NCBI GenBank assembly: GCA_021029095.1
Contig: JAJOHG010000125.1
Coordinates: forward strand, 16,773 to 80,772
Direction of reading: 5' to 3'
DNA length: 64,000 nucleotides
Source: Phellopilus nigrolimitatus
Lineage: Eukaryota; Basidiomycota; Agaricomycetes; Hymenochaetales; Hymenochaetaceae
A model generated the notes under the pieces. The model searched no databases. It worked only from the letters and a program-made list of their open reading frames with translations, and had not been told where the DNA came from. Below are positions 13,194 through 25,283 of this stretch, piece after piece (the stretch's first letter is position 1; every line of letters starts with the position of its first letter). Position numbers and translations under genes: made by a program.

Positions 13194-16100
13194 TATGTTA
13201 AAAGTCTAAATGAAATACTGAGTGAGCGCATTCTTCTTCACTCGCTTTCTATTTCTAAGCTAACTCGACTTCTCAAAAGTGTATAATATCGTTTCTTTCT
13301 TTTGCTCTTGTGCCCAGTGTCATATTCCGTTTTGCGATATGAATATGAAACAACTAAAACTAGCTCATTGCATATGTCGCGGCCTGCAAGCGAATATCGA
13401 ACTCACAAGCGCCCGTGTTTCTCATTGTTTACGAAAGGGTTAGGAAACTATGTATTCGTGGATCCTGAGGACGAGGAAAACTACAGGAGCGAGAATGCCG
13501 ACAGTGAAGCACCGCGATTTTAGCAGGCTGCATAATTGCAAGGAATGATTTTGTTTCGTGATTTTTGTAGGCGTGCTCTTCGCACGTGAGCTGCAAAGAT
13601 ATAAAATGAAGATAAAGAGGGCGAGGTAAGTGCTGGTTGCGAGGTGGACGTAGTCGCGCTAAGTATGAGCATGAATGGAAGAAGAGACCGAACCGAGATT
13701 CGTGTCTTTGGAGTAGAGGATTTCGTCGACACTTGTCGCTATGACCGGTGGCGCCGAGGAAACTGAAAATAAAGGGCGAGCAATAATCGAGAGATTCTCT
13801 TCGAGCAATGTCTACGATTGTCTTGTGTTATACCATTTGCTACATGTACATTGTCTGGAGCCATGGTCTTACGACGAACGGAGGGCGCGAGACTTGGGCA
13901 GTAACGAGGTTTGATTTGAATTAAACCGCAACTTGATGCATCCATCTTATTGTCTTCAAAAGCCTGCCGTTCAATGCATGCAGGATGGCTCCGTATATAC
14001 TGATCTAGCAGGAAAATCCGATACGGAAATGTAGAAATGTATCGCAGCAAATTTAAGTTCAAATCGATAAGAGGCTTACAACCATGATCATCCGACTCCT
14101 TTGACGCCCTCCAACGCAGGCTCATACACAACCTCCAGAGCCTCCTTCCCATCATCTTTATACAAATATCTCATTACTCGCAGATTCGGTCAGGTCGTGC
14201 CCTTTCTTAACTCCCAAGTCATGGCTTTTCTCGCTCTTGAACTGCCGACTCCTCCAATAAGCGCCTTCTCTCACTCCTGGTTCTCCCCTGGTTTATCAAT
14301 CTCACATTAACAAAGGTGAGCTTCCGATCCAAAAATGTCTGAGCTGGGCTCGAAGGTATACTCTGAAGCTCGGGTCGATTGTATGGACCCGGGCAAGTGT
14401 ACACGCCGGGATACCCAGAAAATGCGACACGAAGCTATACGAAAGGACGCAGCGCGAACAAGACGTCCTGGTTGGCCATGCATTAGTCCATTGAGACACA
14501 CTCGCTCGGAGACATTGGGCCGTAGCCGTTTAGCTTCATGCAAAGCTGACACGTTAGTGTGAATACATGGACGTTGGAAGCCCTTGAAGGCTCGACGTAT
14601 GCGGATTCGTCCGGCTCGTCCGGCTCTGCTTTCCTCTTCATTCCCTGCCCAGTTAGTGCAGCATCGGGGCTGCCTTTGACAGCAGACGCGGGATCATCGG
14701 TGATATTGACCTCGCCTTCTTCGTCTTCCTCGTCGGTCTCCGCATCAAATACTTGGCTTTATTTTCTGTTGTCACTCTTCTCGTCCCCTCTTTCGTAATC
14801 GCGCGCATCACAGACAATGGCGAGCGCCTATTACGAAATGAATGTACGAAAGAAAAGCAGACGTGCACGTGTTCCTCTTTCTACTCTTTTACGAGCCGCT
14901 TGATGAGATTTTTACCTTTTCGTTATCACTTTGTTGTACTCCTTCTACAAGCCAATAGGTGAAAGAAAGCACTTTTATGGGCAATTTTGGTGTGCTAGAG
15001 AAAAAGGACTCACCGCAGTGAGGCTGCCTGTATCCAAGTTTTTACAGAACTTCGGGTCATTATTTCTGGAGATGATGGCCCGGGCCTACTCTGTGCTTTG
15101 GCTTTTCGAACTCGCACACCGAACGCTCTAATGGCCTGCGCAACTGTTTGGTTTGGGAATGCAGCACGAGTTCAGCAGTCTCTGTACTGCGGTGAGATGC
15201 TATTGGCGGTGGACCGCGGGGTGGTCGTCGTAGTTGAAGGAGAGAGAAATAGCTACCTTGCTTAGAGCGCTAACCGTTTCATTCGCGTCGATTTGGTATT
15301 CTTCGTTCTCATTGTGCAAGACCGCCAACTTAGTGAAGAGGCTCTGTATGTCTGTACTAGAGCAGAATGGGTCGTGTTGAGCGATATCGGGCAGCACTCA
15401 TGGTTTCGGTTCTTGCCGGACGGCGCGACGCAAATACGCCGTCTCGCGGACCGCGCCAGGCCTCGGCGCGACAGCTATCTCGGCTCTCCGGGGGACGCGT
15501 GCACTGAATACGAGAGCTGGCGCATTCGCCAGTGCGGTCGACAAAAAACTGCGGCCACGGGTCTTGTATTTTCTTCAGGACCAGCACTCACGCTAGCGAA
15601 ATTTTGAAATACAGAAAAGCGTAAAATGCATTGCAGAAGAAAGAAACGGGTCCGCGGCCTGCAGTATGATGCAATAAAAATCGAGGGTCTTGTTTCTGTA
15701 CATAAAGAAAAGAAAAGTAACGATAATCTCGAAGAATATTACTAGAGAGGGCTGACACCAATAAACACTTTGACTCGGGCCAATTTTGCTAATCTCGACC
15801 CTTTCATGCTTAAGCCATAAGCTTGGCATATGTCATTCAATACAGGGACTAAAAATTCAGGCTTAGAATATCGGCATTACGAGAGGAACGTGCATACATA
15901 CCAGTTGCCTCGGCAAGTTCTTTTGGTGATTTCGAGAAAGCGACGTCGTCGCCCAGAGGTTCGCTGTTGCGCAAGGGCGGCACCAAGTATTCGCCGATAC
16001 TCACCACGTTTGAGTTTACTCGGCGATAGAACTCGATTTCCTTGCTGAAGCGGCATGAGCATACCCCGCAGACAGAAGAAGGTAAAGCGGCTCACCTAGT

Positions 16101-16988
16101 AATTCAGCTCTTGCAGGTTTTCTGATATCTCCGCGATGCATTCGGTATGTTCGTTCAACGTCAGGTTCATCTGGTTTATTTAAGCCCCCTGCTCGTTTAT
16201 CTGAGCACCCTAGAGATCAAGTACAACACGTAAGTTATCCTCCGACACGAGGACACAGCAATGAATTTGACGTAAAAGCTGGCGTATTGCTGCTATAATC
16301 TGCGCATTGTCCGCCGAATTGTTCAGAACAGGAGCAGACATTATTGCTCTAGCGAGGGTGGGAAAACCTAGGCTAGCGACCAAACGTAGACGAGAAACAG
16401 AGGTTAGATAGATGAGACCCGAGTTCAAAGGATGAGCCACGGTTCCCACGAGTCACGACGTCGCGTCGCGCCAGGCTGAGAAGAATAGGTCCTTAGTGAC
16501 AGTTGCAGTCCCGTATCCATCGCCGCCAGCATCGTGCCCGACTCTGACTGGAATGCTGAAGATCGAGCGCCGTGTCTCCCTCGAGGAGGGCCCTCGGCTG
16601 CTGCGCACGCGCGCGATTACCTTGGACATGCTCTCCGCGCTGACTGTCTCGACGGAGACAAGCACGGGCTCATCTGGAAAGTCTCCATGGTCGACAAGCG
16701 CATTATCGAGGCCTCCGTCAGCACGGCTTGCAACTTTGCAATCCGAGGCAGGCCAGATTTTTCAACGCGGACACGGGTATTGCCGCGAGCCCGCTTACAA
16801 AAGAGGTCGAGCCGCACAAGATTATCGTTCCAACTGCAAGTGCGGCCTTTTCCACGGCATCTCGGACGCGAAGCTCAAGGACCCGCTCAGCTACCTCCCG
16901 CGCTCGACTCCTGAATGGCGCGGCGAAGCCGTTCCTGAATGCGCTTGACAGCGGTGAGCAGAGGCACAAGGACGTGAAGGGCAGAATC
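13194..16988. other. unassigned region with weak coding-like fragments
   Basis: No gene can be supported over 3.8 kb. On the minus strand near 14300-14100 one frame reads MRYLYKDDGKEALEVVYEPA and then stops, and near 14780-14580 another is strongly acidic (DAETDEEDEEGEVNITDD). On the minus strand near 16350-16090 a frame resembles a coiled coil (INQMNLTLNEHTECIAEI) but carries an in-frame stop. Between 16490 and 17000 plus-strand GC-rich frames look like former coding sequence without a recognisable family. All are probably fragments. Confidence 0.3.
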
Positions 16989-17737
16989 GTCGCCTATCGC
17001 TTTGAGGATTGGTGGACGACGCACGGTGGCAGTATGGAAGGCTGGGCACGGTCGCCTGGCAGCTGCTGCGTGGCGGCATCTCCCCGTGCACGCGTGCACG
17101 CTCGCGCTCGCCACCAAAGGCCTCCGTCCAATCATTGTCGTATTTCACTTGGCTCTACGTCGCCGTTAAGCCGCTCGTCAAGCCCACGTCAACACCTCCT
17201 TACGACGTCTTCGCGCTTTTCCTAGTCCTCTTCGTCGACGCCATCCTGATGCTGGGCGGCATGTTCTTTGTCCATTGTGTCTCTGGCGACGCTCTCCCCT
17301 CATGGCTCATGGTCGCAGCATATGCCCTCAACCTCTTGCTGCCGTGTCCGTCTTTTTATCATTATCTTCAGCCGACCGCTCGCCGCGCCGAGTTCGCACT
17401 TCGCCAAAGATGACATCGACACTCGTATGCCGTCAGAAGACTACGCTTTGGACGGGTGTCAATTGGATCCAGTCGCTCATCAAGCGCGGCATCCGCATGA
17501 CGTTCAACGAGGATGATGTGTGAAATCTTAGCATTACTATGCAAATACGCCCCGTCTTCCGCGAATTCGCCGACCTCAAGCAGTCGTCGCTGATGTGGAA
17601 AATATGGGCCGCCAATTCACTTCATATCATGTACGTTATGGTCCCTAGATTATTTTAATATACACTCCGAATATATTTTGATGCAGTCTCGACTTTGTCC
17701 TGACCTTCTTCTCTCTTCAGCTACTCTGGGTCGTTCT

Positions 17738-17745
17738 TCCTCAAG
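17738..17745. repeat. target-site duplication of the MITE, left
   Basis: TCCTCAAG directly before the left terminal inverted repeat, repeated exactly at 18440-18447. Confidence 0.88.
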
Positions 17746-18439
17746 TAGTGTTGCCGTGGTTTGGTTTGGTCCGGTTTTTAGCCTTTTTGCTGAAAACCGA
17801 AACCAAACCTCCGGTTCGGTTCGCAGATTTTGGCCAAACCGAACCGGAACCGACCCAAACCGTTTGGGTCGGTTTGGTTCGGTTTTTTATTGGTTCCAAA
17901 CGGTTTAGCATACAAATTTCGCAAGAAAGCCAGGCAGACATATTATTTTCAAATTAGTACTATGTCAGTAGCATTGAGAGAGTCAAACCTCAAGTTTTGA
18001 CGATTCGAGTGAGCCAAGATAGAAATTTGTTATTAAATAGATGAGGTACTAGCACCGGCGTCGATCTCCATTTCAAAAAAGATTGCTGGCCCCATAGCCA
18101 CCACCTACAAAACAGCAGAAGTTATTCCAGCCTTGTACCTGTCTTCAGGATTTGGACTGGCATGCTTGCCTACAAGAAGTTGATACAAAAAAGGAACCTT
18201 AATCAGAGCTTAGAGTGTCTCACACCATAAATTGTCGGCGGGTGCAGCTCAAAATAAATTGGCCGGTTTGCGGTTTAAACTCGGTTCTCAAGCGGTTTGC
18301 AAAAAATCAAAAAGCTGAAACCGCAAACCGAACGCGCGGTTCGGTTCGCAAATTTTGGCCAAACCAAACCGAAACCCCCAGTTTGGTTCGGTCTCAAACC
18401 AGGTTTGGATCGGTTTGGGACCAAACTACGGCAACACTA
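17746..18439. mobile_element. hAT-like MITE, 694 bp, with 8-bp TSD
   Basis: The element starts TAGTGTTGCCG and ends CGGCAACACTA, an 11-bp perfect terminal inverted repeat. It is flanked by the direct repeat TCCTCAAG at 17738-17745 and 18440-18447. TIRs starting TAG(N)GTTG and 8-bp duplications are typical of hAT elements. It has no transposase, so it must rely on an enzyme supplied elsewhere. Both ends are filled with repeated GGTTTGGTTCGGTTTT-like words in both orientations (about 17757-17910 and 18260-18425), forming long imperfect subterminal palindromes. The centre is AT-rich. It disrupts ABC copy 1; copies 2-4 lack it, so it inserted after the duplication. Confidence 0.88.
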
Positions 18440-18447
18440 TCCTCAAG
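18440..18447. repeat. target-site duplication of the MITE, right
   Basis: TCCTCAAG directly after the right terminal inverted repeat. The uninterrupted site can be seen in ABC copy 2 near 25585, where the matching sequence continues straight through. Confidence 0.85.
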
Positions 18448-19433
18448 TGTGTTTTGCGTTCTCTTTCGTCTATTTTGTCATTTGCCTGGCAACTCGACTT
18501 CAGACGCATTATCGACGCGATCGACACTTGCTCCCCTGCTGCGCACGCGCGGGTGTACCTTTTCGCCGCGCTTATATTTGGCGCACAAGTGCTCAAGTCT
18601 AAAGCCGACGTGCAACATCTCTGGTTCGGGCGCCTCACTGCCGTACGAATCCGCTCGCAACTCATGAGAGGGATCTACGACAAGGCGCTGAAGTGCAAGG
18701 ATTTCTCTGGTGTTGTGAACGCTGATGCGAAGGATGCGAAGGTCGACGGAAGGGAATAAAATCAAGGGTGGGGAGAAGGCGAAGAAGAAGGAAAAGGAGA
18801 GGAAGGGAAAGGCGGATGATCCGGAAGCAGGCGCAGACGTATGCAAGATCGTCAATTTGATGGCTGGTAACGCGAATCGAGTACGATAATTCCTCGTCCT
18901 TTGGCACTATTCTCTCTCATTTGCGATTCTCTATGATGATTTCCGCGCTCGTCTCCAGGATTTATTTCATCTACGATGCTCCTTTCGGTAAATCCATTTG
19001 TCTATCCTTTTGGTTACGTTTCTAAGCTCCTTGTAGAAATCGTCATCGCGTGTACATTTCTTTACCAGCTGCTCGGCTGGTCCGCCTTTGCTGGATTCTT
19101 GGTGCTCTTCGCCGGACGGCCTTTTAACAGCTTCATCGCGAAGCGCGCAATTCGCATCCAGAAAGGCGTCCTCGCCACGCGCGAAAAATGCATGGGCGTG
19201 CTCAACGAGCTTATTGGCGTCGTACGTACACTCTTTCTCTATCATATGCTTCTGCTCTCAATGATGCTCACAGGGCGATCTTCTGTAGGTCAAGTTCATG
19301 AAGTTCTTCGCGTGGGAGGACTGATGGATCGCGCATGCGCTCGACATGAAACGTGATGTTTGCTCTGACTATTGTACACAAAATATCATGCTAGTTCCTT
19401 TTCTCATTCCGTTCGCGAAATATACAAATCTGA

Positions 19434-21100
19434 TCAACGAAAGGTCGGCTTCGGGATGTTGACGGACTCGATTCCGTCTGCGTACTGGCGAAGGTAGACA
19501 GCCATTGTTTTATCTGAAACATATGTTCGTTGATCAGCTTACTTGTATGACATTGCGACAGTAAAAGGGAGAGGAGGATAAATTCACAGATACTAATGGT
19601 CTCACGAAGCGAGGTCTCCATATACTTGGGCATATCCTGAGCAACATTACTGTCAGTGAAAGAGTCAGGGAGAATTATGTTCACTCACGGCGAACTTCGC
19701 ACTGCCCTCAAGCCATGTCTTGATCTCCAGCGCATCATTATGCGCATGCGTCCATAGCATGCCTATAAATTTTATATTGTCGTTGAAAAGCTGAAGGCTT
19801 TCATCGCCGAGCCGTTCGAGATTCACGCGTGTCTCCTCGATGTCGCTAATCGACTTCCTCAAGGCCTCGATACGCGCTCGTGTGAAGCTGATTTCCTTAT
19901 TTTTGGCTGAAAGAAGCCAGAGAGGGGTGTCAGAGTAAGAAGGAACGACGTGTAAGCGAAGAGAGGACTGACAATCGATGCGAATGGCGCACTCGATAAA
20001 GAAGGCGATGGATATGCCTGCAAAGATCAGACCGCAGATCTAATCTACTTATCAGGCACATTCGGATGAAGGACGTAACCCGAGGGTCGACTTACAAGGC
20101 CAACCGGACCCAATACCAAAACCGCGAGGACAGTCACAGGCAATACGCCAACAACGATAAGAGTTAACTTGGTGAGTTCATTGTTGAGATTAGAAAGCTC
20201 CTCTTTCAACTTCTTCAAGACCTCATCCAAGCCTTTGAGCTCTTTGATGTCCGCGGCTTCCTTTTCGGAGGCCCAGCCACTGAAAGAACCAACAAATGTA
20301 TTAAATTGAGATTTGAGTGTGTCGAAACTTTTCATGATGCCATCAGAGTCTTTGGAGAAGGTGTCGGCGTTCTTCCGGCATTGAGGGTGTCAGATAAAGC
20401 ACTGGGTAGAAACTAATTTATCATATGAAGGAGCAGACCTTAATGAATTCCGTGATTATGGCCAATCTCTTCTCCTTAGAGATAGATTTATCGTTGCAAA
20501 AAGGAATGACAACCGTGTCAAACTCTTACGATTTCCTGCATCAGCACACTCAAGGTGACATGATATAGAAGTCTGAATCGGACTTACCCTTCCCATAGAC
20601 AGACATCTTGACAGCGAAATCCTTGCTTATGTGCACAGTACGGAGATAATCCTGCAAGGGGTGGGAATAATCAGAGAACAAAGCCGCACCATGACCGAAT
20701 GAAGTGAATGACATACTTGATGCAAAAGTTCAAATCTCGGGACGAAGGGTCCCTCTTTCGGTGGAATATTCTTCGCATCAATCTTCGCCAGCTCTACTGT
20801 AAGCTTGGTGAACATGGTTTCGATAGCTTTGCATGCGGCCGACGCTTTGGTAGCAGTGTTTTTAAGGTGCTCAGCCGCTTCCGGAGATGTCATCGTCTTG
20901 GCCACGCCGAGGGTAAAGGCAGCTTTCTGCTCATCCGTCAAAACCGGCATCTCGTAAGGATTGGAGGCAAGAACATCAATTTCATACTGGGGAAGCTGGT
21001 CAATAGCGTTGAGGACGTCCTGAGGTTTGGGGTTGGATCCGAGACTCTGCTCGAAGCGTGCAACGACAGACTCGTACGAGGGAGGACCATCAGAGGACAT
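19434..21100 (-). CDS. helical alpha-pore-forming-toxin-like protein, copy A
   Basis: Multi-exon gene starting at the ATG of MSSDGPPSYESVVARF (21100) and ending in a final exon with LRQYADGIESV and a stop at 19434. The first exon is about 130 residues of amphipathic helix. Later exons carry a helix with FVGSFSGWASEKE, a strongly hydrophobic segment (TLIVVGVLPVTVLAVLVLG), a second hydrophobic segment (LIFAGISIAFFIECAI), and a long charged helix (SDIEETRVNLERLGDESL). Helical bundle, central hydrophobic hairpin, helical bundle is the layout of ClyA/HBL/Nhe-type alpha-pore-forming toxins. Related intron-rich proteins occur in many basidiomycetes with unknown function. No signal peptide is seen. 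Two paralogues lie at 26593-28255 and 34732-36400, each next to an ABC fragment. Frames look open through the exons I could follow. The toxin-like call rests on architecture, not on sequence identity. Confidence 0.6.
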
Positions 21101-22440
21101 GTTGTTGACTGAGCTGAGCGTGCAGCAGCAAGTGTGGGGCACTGAGGCGAAGAGCGGATAGAGAAGAGGGAGACGAGGGCGATATACTTATATAGCAGAA
21201 CAAGCAAAGCAAAGCTTGAGGAGCAAGAAGATCCAGCAGTGATTAGTGTATAATTCTAGTAGTGTGTGCTATTGACGTATCGACAAGGCGCGAACAGCGG
21301 CGTGAAGTCGCCATATTTGTTTTCTGAAAAGCATGACGAAGACGTCTATTCATGCTATCTGGTCTTGACGAATGTCTACTCCTTGTTTCCCTATCGATCA
21401 AGAACACGAGCCAGGTGGCCAGCTGTTGACGCTCATCTCCACGATACTCAAGGGGTTACCCCTGAACTGTAGACTTCAAAGTTCAAGGGCTGCCTCGATG
21501 AACTAGCAATGGGGTCTCCTGGAACAAAAATTAGGGAAGCCAGCTACAGAATGAGGCCTGTGGACAACACGAGTTACGCTACTGGTGCTCAGAGGTCCAT
21601 CACTCACGATAATACGTTTGACGCCTCACGGAGAAGTCCGATTGAGCCATACGACGGTTTAGTAGAACCATCCTCGCGTCAGATGGACTCGACCGTCTTC
21701 TTGCCCCACTGAACGAACAAAATAGACTGGTGAGAATAAGTATATTCTGAAATAAAATAGAAAGTCGTGTCAGCACATGTACTATGCATAGTGTCGCAAA
21801 CGCCAATCATTTTTCTACTCTTACAAATAGAAGAGGATGAGTGGAGGAGATCATCATATAAAAATGCGCTATACATGTGGGCGATGGTTGACGCAGGGCG
21901 AAAAGACATGGGCTACGACCGGCTTGGATATCGACATCAGAGTATGCCTGGAAACAAATAAAAGAAGGACGAGATGGCCCTACTTACCACCGCAAAGAAA
22001 ACAAGCGGCCTTCTCAACGCGCCTACAAAGCAAGCCCCAAATTCCAGAGCCCAATCCTATCCCTCTTTTGTTCCCATCACATAGTCACACATTCCTTCTC
22101 CTCGAGCGTTGTCCCCTGTATGCATATTTCGTTCATGCTTTTTCCCGATGTACTGGCAATGTGCATTGCTTCGTTCCGGCGTCACAACTCCCACTCTTCA
22201 CTTTGTTCTCACTGCGTGCCTTTAAGCGCTCACTTGGTCTAGGTCCGTCGACATCTACGCCGCGTTCATCACTTTCAGCTCTCATCTCGAAAGTGCAGCG
22301 TCCAGTTCACTCTTGATTTTGCTCAATTGGATATGTAAGAGCGATCGGTTCGTACACGTAGTGTGGCGACAGAAATCGGAGTAATGGAGTAGGTGATGAG
22401 TCGGTGGTGCTACACTGGGAGATGAGCGCAGATTGAGTCC
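21101..22440. repeat. upstream part of the repeated unit, with Skt5 3' remnant
   Basis: Sequence shared with 28260-29560 in copy 2, including the words around CTTCAAAGTTCAAGGGCTGC at 21475 and 28911. At 22083-22112 (minus) it still reads LEEKECVTM followed by a stop, the end of an Skt5-like protein that is better preserved at 29531-30465. No intact gene is present. Confidence 0.6.
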
Positions 22441-22968
22441 CGTAAAGAACTCAAAATTCAGCCGAACGAATGAGTTCAAAGTCGAAACTGCGCCTGATGT
22501 GTGATAGCAGGGCTAGAAGATGCTTATAGAGTAAGAAACAGGAACTAACACGCACACATTCCGCGTCATTTTCACGCCAACCAGCACATTCACTGATTCG
22601 TCCTACTTCACAAAGCGCACACGACCATTGCCTTCGTTTGGGTCGTGAGTTTCTGATTGCAGATTTTGCGCGACATCCAGACATGAATCCAGCACTCAGA
22701 TATGTATAATAAAATCTGAGAAGACACGGCTTACTTCGCCTCGAAATTTTGCCGGCCCTACTTGACCTGCTCCGCAACATGATGACCGAGTACGGCTCAA
22801 CAGCAGGTTCTGCTCGAGCAGTGTGTCGTACATCGTGACGACATGCGTGTGGATCGTCAAGTCCGACGAGAGCTCTGCAATCGCAAGAAAGGGGAGTCAG
22901 TCTCAGCAGAGAAAAAATAGAAAAAGCAGACCGCCTCTGACGATCTCTGCGTGAACCCGAAAAGTAAA

Positions 22969-23552
22969 TTAGAGAATACAATTGCATAATAGAAATAATT
23001 CTGCTCTTATCTTGTGGTTATCTCCCTGTAGAGCTATGGTTCTGGGACGCCTTTTCCAGTACTTGCGCAGCAGAACGGTACAAGACCAGATCGCGGCTGA
23101 TGATGCCGTCAGGTGGGTTTTCGACGACCCAAAGATCTGATCAAGGATCTTGGGAGGAACTTCAGCAATATTATGGTTCATGATACTTCCTAGAACTGTC
23201 AGAGACACATGATAGCGGACAAAAGCTGGACTTGCCTGATAGAACTCTAAATGACGAGAGACGAAGCTCCCTCCAGCAAAAGTGAGGCTGAATTTGTGAA
23301 CTGAGGTCACGCGTCTCGTTTCAAGTTATTGTAATTTCTCACGCTGCCTAATTGACTTTTACATCGAGTCACGGCAGGTCAAATACATTGGCAGAGGCCT
23401 TTTGAATACGTGCAAACGGTCTAACGACAATTGGGAGAATTTGCCACATAGGCATTGACGCGTATTTGTCCGCGCATATCTCAGGTACGTGACAGTAAGA
23501 AGTATGCAGCGTTCCCGAATCAAGTAATCTATTTCTTCGATTTGTCTTGCTT
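22969..23552 (-). pseudogene. F-box gene fragment, copy 1
   Basis: A minus-strand frame starts MNHNIAEVPPKILDQIF, an F-box-like opening (VPPEILxxIF), then loses the family pattern within about 20 residues through indels, and picks up KYWKRRPRTIALQGD. It aligns with the better copy at 32690-33802. The region to 23552 also matches sequence 5' of that copy, near 34440-34500. It is cut on the right by the TIR element. F-box proteins recruit targets to SCF ubiquitin ligases; this copy cannot encode one. Confidence 0.55.
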
Positions 23553-23556
23553 CCAT

Positions 23557-23577
23557 CAGGAAAAACCTCCCCTGTCA
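23557..23577 (+). repeat. left terminal inverted repeat of the Rpt2-carrying element
   Basis: Twenty of 21 bases match the inverted right end. The single difference is C versus A at the thirteenth base. Confidence 0.85.
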
Positions 23578-23794
23578 AATACTGTCAAATACAGTTAGAT
23601 ATGCTTCAATTTCTTCAATTTGGCTCAGAATCTCTGAATTTCACTATCTGAACAGCTTTGAAGGATTTGAAGGATTTGAAACTGGTACCCCAACAATCCT
23701 TCAAATCCTTCAAACCCTTCAAAACCGTCAAATCCTTCAATTTCGCTATGGTATTGTTATGCAAATCAATTATTGCTTATGAAAAACAATCGCA

Positions 23795-23865
23795 TGACAC
23801 CGAATCGAACTCACGAAAGACCTAAACCAGAAGTACCGTTCATAACCATTACACTATAAATCCTT
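23795..23865 (-). other. degenerate tRNA-like sequence (A- and B-box-like words)
   Basis: Read on the minus strand this has TAGTGTAATGGTTA, like the D-arm/A box of glutamine-type tRNAs, and about 40 bases later GAGTTCGATTC, like a B box/T arm. The 3' acceptor strand does not pair with GGATTTA at the 5' end and no good anticodon stem forms, so it is not a functional tRNA. It could be a tRNA fossil or the head of a SINE inside the TIR element. Confidence 0.3.
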
Positions 23866-24084
23866 TTCTTTACTTCAAAAATGTAATACTATCATCGCTG
23901 CTCCCTGTAGCATCTAAATCAATATTTATTCAAGTCCAACCTAACCGGCCCTAAACGTTATCGAGCCGGCCCTACATGAAATTCAACTTGCCACGTCAAA
24001 GCAAGAAAAATTACTCCGTCTCTTTCTCTCTCGACATCACTACTGGCAGTCATCGACAACGACCACACAATCATATCAACGTCA

Positions 24085-24880
24085 TCCACGCCCGAGTTCT
24101 ACGTCGCGATCATGAGCTTTGTCGACAACGATTGCCTCGAGCCCAGTGCTCCATCCTGCTGCACCGCAAGACGCAGATGATCGTCGACGTGCTGCAGGAC
24201 GACACGGACCCCATGGTTAGCGTGATGAAGTTCGACAAGGTGCCCACGGAGAGCAACGCGGATGTCGAAGGCCTCGACCAGCAGATCCAGGAGATGAAGG
24301 TGCGCGGCGCGTCGCCCTTGTGTGCGCCGCAGAATGCTGCTCACGCCTTTTTTGCAGGAAGCGGTCGAGCTCCCGCTCACAAACACCGAGCTGTATGAGG
24401 AGATGGGCATCCGGCCGCCCAAGGGCGCCATCCTATATGGCGTGCCGGGGACGGGCAAGACACTCCTCGCGAAGGCCGTCGCGAACCAGATGTCTGCGAC
24501 GTTCCTGCGTGTTGTCGGTTCCGAACTCATTCAAAAGTACCTTGGCGACAGGCCGAAGCTGGTGCGGGAGCTGTTCCGCGTGGCCGAGGAGTACGCACTG
24601 AACATCGTGTTCATCGACGAGATTGACTCTATTGCACGAAACGGTGAGAATATTGCTCGCAGTTGTCTGCATGCGTGCTATTGTATGCTGAAGCAGCTTG
24701 TGCAGTTACGAGTCAACTTCTAGTGGCGAGCGTGAGATCCAGCGCACCATGCTCGAGCTGCTGAATCGACTGGACGGTTTCGACACGCATGGCGACGTCA
24801 AAGTCATCATGGCCACGAACCGGATCGAGTCGCTCGACCCCGCGCTCTCTCGTTTCGGTCGCATGCTACACGCCTCCTAC
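24085..24880 (+). pseudogene. 26S proteasome regulatory ATPase Rpt2 fragment
   Basis: Reads as the middle of Rpt2 (26S proteasome regulatory subunit 4): TPEFYVAIMSFVDNDCLEP, then after a frame change LLHRKTQMIVDVLQDDTDP, VSVMKFDKVPTESNAD, the AAA Walker [36 protein letters not shown], Walker B IVFIDEID, and [19 protein letters not shown] to RIESLDPAL. Two spliceosomal introns remain (24301-24357 and 24643-24702), so the copy came from genomic DNA and not from cDNA. The N-terminal 110 or so residues and the C-terminal 100 or so are absent, there is a one-base frameshift near 24147, and frame is lost after SRFGR. It lies wholly inside the TIR element. Confidence 0.85.
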
Positions 24881-25283
24881 GCTGTGCTCACGGTCGTGCT
24901 TTCGGTGGACACCAGCACACTGCATCCTACCTCACCCGGGCTCAAGAAACCCCTTTCTGGAACCCCATCTATGTGCATTTCTCTTATGTAGCCTGACGGG
25001 TTTTTTAGATGTAGTTACTCTTGTATTGTACAGTTCATTTCCTAATATTATATGCTTTACTATTATATGTGCTCCCCTGAGACGTGTCAAATGACCTTCA
25101 GATTGCTTCAGAATCGCTCAAAAAACTATCTTCAGAAGCGTTCAGATCCTTCAAATCCTTCAATTCCACGTGTCTTCAAAAGCTCTGTGAGTAGATCTGA
25201 CGTTTTTCAGATCCGTCAAATCTTTCAGAAAACTGAACGGAATTGAAGCAAATTGACGGAATTGAAGGCTATCTGAGCCAATC

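Larger units (their letters stand above)
17009..19380 (+). pseudogene. ABC transporter (ABCC/MRP-type) fragment, copy 1, split by a MITE
   Basis: Only the N-terminal transmembrane part of a full-size ABCC-type exporter is present. It shows a first hydrophobic block (KPLVKP then FLVLFVDAILMLGGMFFV), the linker with ED(Y)xL, the segment RGxRxTxNEDDV before TMD1, WFGRLTAVRIRSQLMRGIYDKALK, a lysine-rich linker, and the TM stretch IVIACTFLYQLLGWSAFAGF. The last recognisable part is KRAIRIQKGVLATREKCMGVLNELIG at about 19140-19220. No nucleotide-binding domain follows. Frames change several times, introns are partly preserved, and a 694-bp MITE interrupts it at 17746-18439. Three more partial copies lie downstream in the same orientation. 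Confidence 0.75.

Noticed and set aside
17133..17523. Possibility that ABC copy 1 is a functional small membrane protein
   Set aside because: The same hydrophobic blocks occur in copies 3 and 4 in ABCC order, and frames break at different places in each copy, so these are fragments of one transporter.
24322..24723. Possibility that the Rpt2 fragment is a functional short AAA protein
   Set aside because: Upstream frameshift, missing oligomerisation and C-terminal regions, and position wholly within a TIR element argue for a captured fragment.
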